Source of the DNA: an uncultured bacterium
GTDB taxonomy: Bacteria; Actinomycetota; Coriobacteriia; Coriobacteriales; Coriobacteriaceae
Direction: 5' to 3'
NCBI GenBank assembly: GCA_905215115.1
Contig: CAJMOP010000078.1
Coordinates: 1-9,023, forward strand
Length of the DNA: 9,023 bases
Each line of letters begins with the position of its first letter. Position 1 is the first letter of the stretch. The position numbers and the translations under genes are program-made. The notes under the pieces were generated by a model that searched no databases, had not been told where the DNA came from, and saw only the letters and a program-made list of their open reading frames with translations. Positions 6,769 to 9,023 of this stretch are shown piece by piece.

Positions 6769-6806
6769 GTTTCCGCGACATTACCGTTATGTTGCTGTCG
6801 CGAAAC
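6769..6806. promoter_or_regulatory. Operator-like dyad upstream of glnA (GlnR-like spacing)
   Basis: GTTTCCGCGACA (6769-6780) and TGTCGCGAAAC (6796-6806) form an inverted repeat with one bulged base. On the minus strand the same stretch reads GTTTC-6-GCAAC-6-GTAAT-6-GAAAC. That is the 5-6-5-6-5-6-5 layout of actinobacterial GlnR boxes (GTnAC-6-GAAAC repeated), matching about 15 of 18 defined positions. The place, about 80-115 bases upstream of a glutamine synthetase start, fits nitrogen control. The dyad is seen; binding by a GlnR-type protein is inference. Confidence 0.4.
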
Positions 6807-6883
6807 CAATCAATGAGGTTACCGCATCACAGCGGCGCTGCCGCCCTTAATGGCCAATCAACTGTATAAATTGCAGACCTCTC

Positions 6884-7007
6884 CCCATAGTTTAAGGGTA
6901 GTCAATTTGGGATGGGGCTTTATTAACTGGTATTTCGCATCAGATACCAGTCTTTATAGCCCATCCTAGATTGACCGCCCTGCTATAGGGAATGCCGATA
7001 GCAGGGC
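6884..7007. repeat. Long imperfect palindrome followed by overlapping hairpin
   Basis: Bases 6895-6933 and 6944-6981 are inverted copies (30 of 38 paired positions identical, one gap, several differences that remain G-U pairs in RNA). They end in a perfect ACTGGTAT/ATACCAGT stem (6926-6933, 6944-6951) with a 10-base loop. Weaker pairing continues outward to 6884 and 6990. A second hairpin, GCCCTGCTAT (6977-6986) with ATAGCAGGGC (6998-7007), shares its 5' arm with the 3' end of the first, so the two folds compete. There is no T tract after either. It sits between divergent genes, so it is not a needed terminator. It could be a palindromic repeat element, an sRNA or a leader switch. Confidence 0.6.
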
Positions 7008-7065
7008 ATCTTTGATTGGTATCCCCGAATAGCGAGTGAAACTCCACCGTGACACAGTGGTGCTG

Positions 7066-7071
7066 TAGAAT
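7066..7071 (+). promoter_or_regulatory. Possible -10 box of the met operon
   Basis: TAGAAT differs from TATAAT by one base and would give a leader of about 35-40 bases before metF. No recognisable -35 lies 16-18 bases upstream. If this is the promoter, the long hairpin at 6884-7007 is outside the metF message. Confidence 0.25.
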
Positions 7072-7101
7072 CCTTACAACACATCACCCTATCAAGTATC
7101 T

Positions 7102-7108
7102 AAAGGAG
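7102..7108 (+). promoter_or_regulatory. Ribosome binding site fixing the metF start
   Basis: AAAGGAG lies 6 bases before the ATG at 7115, a near-ideal site. It excludes the in-frame ATG at 7049, which would add 22 residues not seen in the family. Confidence 0.85.
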
Positions 7109-7114
7109 CACGAT

Positions 7115-7987
7115 ATGCGCGTCGACGAGGTTTTTAAGCAGGCGGCATCCCGGGGCACCGCGCCCGTTTCGTTTGAGATGTTCCCGCCCAAGGGCGAGCT
7201 TTCCCTCGACACGGCTCGCGAGGTGGCAGGCAATCTGTGCAAGCTTTCGCCGAGCTTTGTCTCGGTCACCTGCTCGGCCGGCGGCTCAGGCAACAGTGCC
7301 ACCACCGCCCCCATCGCGCATATGATTACGAGCGAATTCGATACACCCTCGGTGGCACACCTTACCTGCGTGGGCCGCTCGCACGTCGACATCGCCGCCA
7401 AGATCGACGAATACCGCTCCGCCGGCGTAGAAAACATCCTGGCCCTGCGCGGTGATCTGCCCGCCGGCGCGACCGAGGACGACAAGCCCGCCTCGGACTA
7501 CGCCTACGCCCGCGACCTCATCCCCGAGCTCGTCGACGCCGGCTTTTGTGTGGGCGCCGCAGCCTACCCCGAGGGCCACATTGCCTGTGAGGACCTCAAC
7601 GCTTCGGTCGAATACCTCAAGCAAAAGCAAGATGCCGGCGCGAGCTTCTTTGTGACGCAGCTCTTCTTTGATAACGAATGCTTCTACCGTTTTCGCGAGC
7701 TTGCCGACAAGGCAGGTATCACCGTGCCCATTACCGCGGGCATCATGCCGTTTATGGGCAAGTCGCAGATCAGCCGCATGGTCTTTATGTGCGGCGCATC
7801 GCTGCCCTCCCCCGTCATCAAGATCCTCGCCAAGTACGAGAACGACCCCGAGAGCCTGCAGGCAGCCGGTGTAGATTATGCCGCCCGCCAGCTTTGCGAC
7901 CTCAAGAAGCACGGCGCCGCCGGTCTGCACCTGTACACTATGAATCGTCCTGCAATCGCCGCAACCATTATGGAGCGCCTGGGGTAA
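7115..7987 (+). CDS. metF: Methylenetetrahydrofolate reductase MetF
   Basis: A 290-residue flavoprotein that reduces 5,10-methylenetetrahydrofolate to 5-methyltetrahydrofolate, the methyl donor for methionine synthesis. It is a TIM barrel with the expected motifs in order: SFEMFPPK (19-26) with the catalytic Glu21, VSVTCSAGGSGN (49-60), AHLTCVG (81-87), NILALRGD (107-114) with the conserved folate-binding Asp114, GAAAYPEGH (147-155), FFVTQLFFDN (178-187), ITAGIMPF (206-213) and GLHLYTMNR (270-278) at the C-terminus. Length equals the usual bacterial enzyme. The TAA stop overlaps the ATG of the next gene (TAATG), so it leads a tightly coupled methionine operon with the reactivation subunit and metH. 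No SAM or cobalamin riboswitch is recognisable upstream. Confidence 0.96.
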   Translation: MRVDEVFKQAASRGTAPVSFEMFPPKGELSLDTAREVAGNLCKLSPSFVSVTCSAGGSGNSATTAPIAHMITSEFDTPSVAHLTCVGRSHVDIAAKIDEYRSAGVENILALRGDLPAGATEDDKPASDYAYARDLIPELVDAGFCVGAAAYPEGHIACEDLNASVEYLKQKQDAGASFFVTQLFFDNECFYRFRELADKAGITVPITAGIMPFMGKSQISRMVFMCGASLPSPVIKILAKYENDPESLQAAGVDYAARQLCDLKKHGAAGLHLYTMNRPAIAATIMERLG

Positions 7988-8775
7988 TGGAAAAACCGCA
8001 CATCGATACAACCGCTGTCGAAGTGCCGGCCGACCTTGCGTCGCCGGCGCATTATCGTATCGATGATGCCCACCATCCCCGCGTCGACCGTGCCGAAATG
8101 TTGCGCTATCTGGGCTACGGCGGTCAGCAAATTGAGCCCGAGCTGTCGCGGCGTATTGAGCTTGTCGTTGAGCGTCTGGAACTGGACATTGAGCCCCGCG
8201 GCGTGCGGCGCGTGTTTACCGTCGATGCCACGGGCGTGGACGAGCAGGGAGAGCCTTGCATTCGCTTGGTCGGCACCAACGTTGAGCTGCGTGGTCGCGA
8301 CATCTATCGCCACCTTAAGGACGCCCGCCTGGCGGCGCTCATGGCCTGCACCCTCGGGATGTCTGCCGAACGCCGTCTGCGAACCACTGGAGCCCAGCAA
8401 CCCCTGGAAGGCGCCGTGCTCGACGCCGCATGCTCTGCCTATGTAGAAGCCGCCGTCGAGCAGATGGACCAGCAGGTCAAGGCTGCGGCCGCTGCACACG
8501 GACTCGCCGGTAACTGGCGCTTTAGTCCCGGCTATGGCGACTGCCCGCTCTCGGCCCAGCGCTCAATCGTGGATGCACTCAACGCCACGCGCCTCATTGG
8601 ACTTACCGTCACCCCCACCAGCCTGCTCATGCCCACCAAGAGCGTGACCGCGGTGATCGGCCTGTTTGACGGCGAAGTCCACGACGCCCAGAGCCGCCCC
8701 ACCTGCAATATCTGCCGCATGCGCGAGCACTGCCGCTTCCGCGCCGCCCACACCACCTGCTATTCCAGCCATTAG
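7987..8775 (+). CDS. Stand-alone cobalamin-dependent methionine synthase reactivation subunit
   Basis: A 262-residue protein that matches the C-terminal activation domain of MetH, encoded as its own gene. In full-length MetH this domain binds S-adenosylmethionine and, with an electron donor, remethylates cobalamin that has oxidised to the inactive form. RFSPGYGDCPLSAQ (178-191) fits the RxxxGY SAM-binding signature, with a following Pro-rich loop, and LTVTPTSLLMPTKSVTAVIG (206-225) is the second conserved block. The C-terminus carries four Cys (C240, C243, C249, C258) in a CX2CX5CX8C array that could bind a metal or iron-sulfur cluster. The start ATG overlaps the metF stop, and metH follows 9 bases after the TAG. 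A related split arrangement is known in Thermotoga. Confidence 0.88.
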   Translation: MEKPHIDTTAVEVPADLASPAHYRIDDAHHPRVDRAEMLRYLGYGGQQIEPELSRRIELVVERLELDIEPRGVRRVFTVDATGVDEQGEPCIRLVGTNVELRGRDIYRHLKDARLAALMACTLGMSAERRLRTTGAQQPLEGAVLDAACSAYVEAAVEQMDQQVKAAAAAHGLAGNWRFSPGYGDCPLSAQRSIVDALNATRLIGLTVTPTSLLMPTKSVTAVIGLFDGEVHDAQSRPTCNICRMREHCRFRAAHTTCYSSH

Positions 8776-8784
8776 GAGCCCCCG

Positions 8785-9023
8785 ATGTTTACTCCGCTTA
8801 TCACTCATGATCTGGACGGTGCCGCGCTGGCGGCACCCGTTGATGCTGCCCGCCGCAGCGGCGATGCATACAAGACGCGCACGATCGACGACCTTCGCAT
8901 TAAGGATGACCGCCTGCGCGCCGCCATCGAGGGCACGGGACACCTGCTGTTCGACGGCGGCATGGGCACCATGCTGCAGGCGGCCGGCATGAAGGCCGGC
9001 GCCCTGCCCGAACTGCTCAACTT
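8785..9023 (+). CDS. metH: Methionine synthase MetH, N-terminal part (cut by window edge)
   Basis: Only 79 complete codons are visible; the gene runs off the right edge. LLFDGGMGTMLQAAG (54-68) is the opening motif of the homocysteine S-methyltransferase domain, the first domain of cobalamin-dependent MetH, and PELLN continues it. The start ATG at 8785 has GGAG overlapping the stop of the preceding gene with 6 bases spacing. About 50 residues precede the barrel motif, longer than the 15-20 usual in MetH, and no other Met, GTG or TTG start lies between. Position after metF and a separate reactivation subunit argues for MetH lacking its own C-terminal activation domain. A stand-alone homocysteine methyltransferase or a methyltransferase-reductase fusion cannot be excluded from this fragment. 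Confidence 0.85.
   Translation, partial: MFTPLITHDLDGAALAAPVDAARRSGDAYKTRTIDDLRIKDDRLRAAIEGTGHLLFDGGMGTMLQAAGMKAGALPELLN

Noticed and set aside
7049..7114. Upstream in-frame start for metF
   Set aside because: The added residues do not resemble MetF, and the strong AAAGGAG is placed for the ATG at 7115.
6753..7114. SAM, cobalamin, T-box or folate riboswitch
   Set aside because: I looked for their conserved cores on both strands. An AAGGGCGGCAGCGC stretch on the minus strand only weakly recalls a T-box antiterminator and has no specifier stem or terminator.
7678..7986. Upstream extension of the reactivation-subunit frame inside metF
   Set aside because: It overlaps conserved metF codons. 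The natural start is the ATG at 7987 in the TAATG overlap.

Overview
The window is GC-rich, densely coded bacterial DNA. Gene content and style point to a Coriobacteriia gut actinobacterium, most likely Collinsella or a close relative. The evidence is a type III glutamine synthetase, a MurT/GatD peptidoglycan-amidation enzyme, a methionine synthase with a separate reactivation subunit, TAATG stop/start overlaps, and strong GC bias at third codon positions. The genus call rests on recalled resemblance, not on a search.

Layout. Positions 1-1565 hold two translationally coupled genes of unknown function (the first cut by the window edge), both probably helical-repeat proteins. Positions 1611-3788 encode a single 725-residue protein that joins MurT and GatD, normally two separate subunits. 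A strong terminator follows, then a tRNA-Glu(UUC) gene with its own promoter and terminator. The stretch 3966-4601 has no convincing gene. It holds a second copy of the tRNA 3' end plus terminator, offset by exactly 189 bp, a GC-rich foldable spacer, an AT-rich 237-bp inverted-repeat element, and the terminator of the gene that reads in from the right. Positions 4602-6689 (minus) encode glutamine synthetase type III. The divergent intergenic region 6690-7114 has operator-like dyads next to the glutamine synthetase gene and a very long imperfect hairpin in its middle. From 7115 rightward, on the plus strand, runs a methionine operon: metF, a separate MetH reactivation-domain protein, and the start of metH, which continues past the edge.

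How they work together. MetF supplies 5-methyltetrahydrofolate, MetH uses it to methylate homocysteine, and the small protein between them probably reactivates oxidised cobalamin on MetH. The glutamine synthetase makes glutamine, the amide donor used by the GatD half of the fused enzyme to amidate D-Glu of lipid II. That link is metabolic only, since the two genes are convergent and separately terminated. The most unusual items are the MurT-GatD fusion, the repeated tRNA-Glu tail, the 237-bp inverted-repeat element and the long hairpin upstream of metF.
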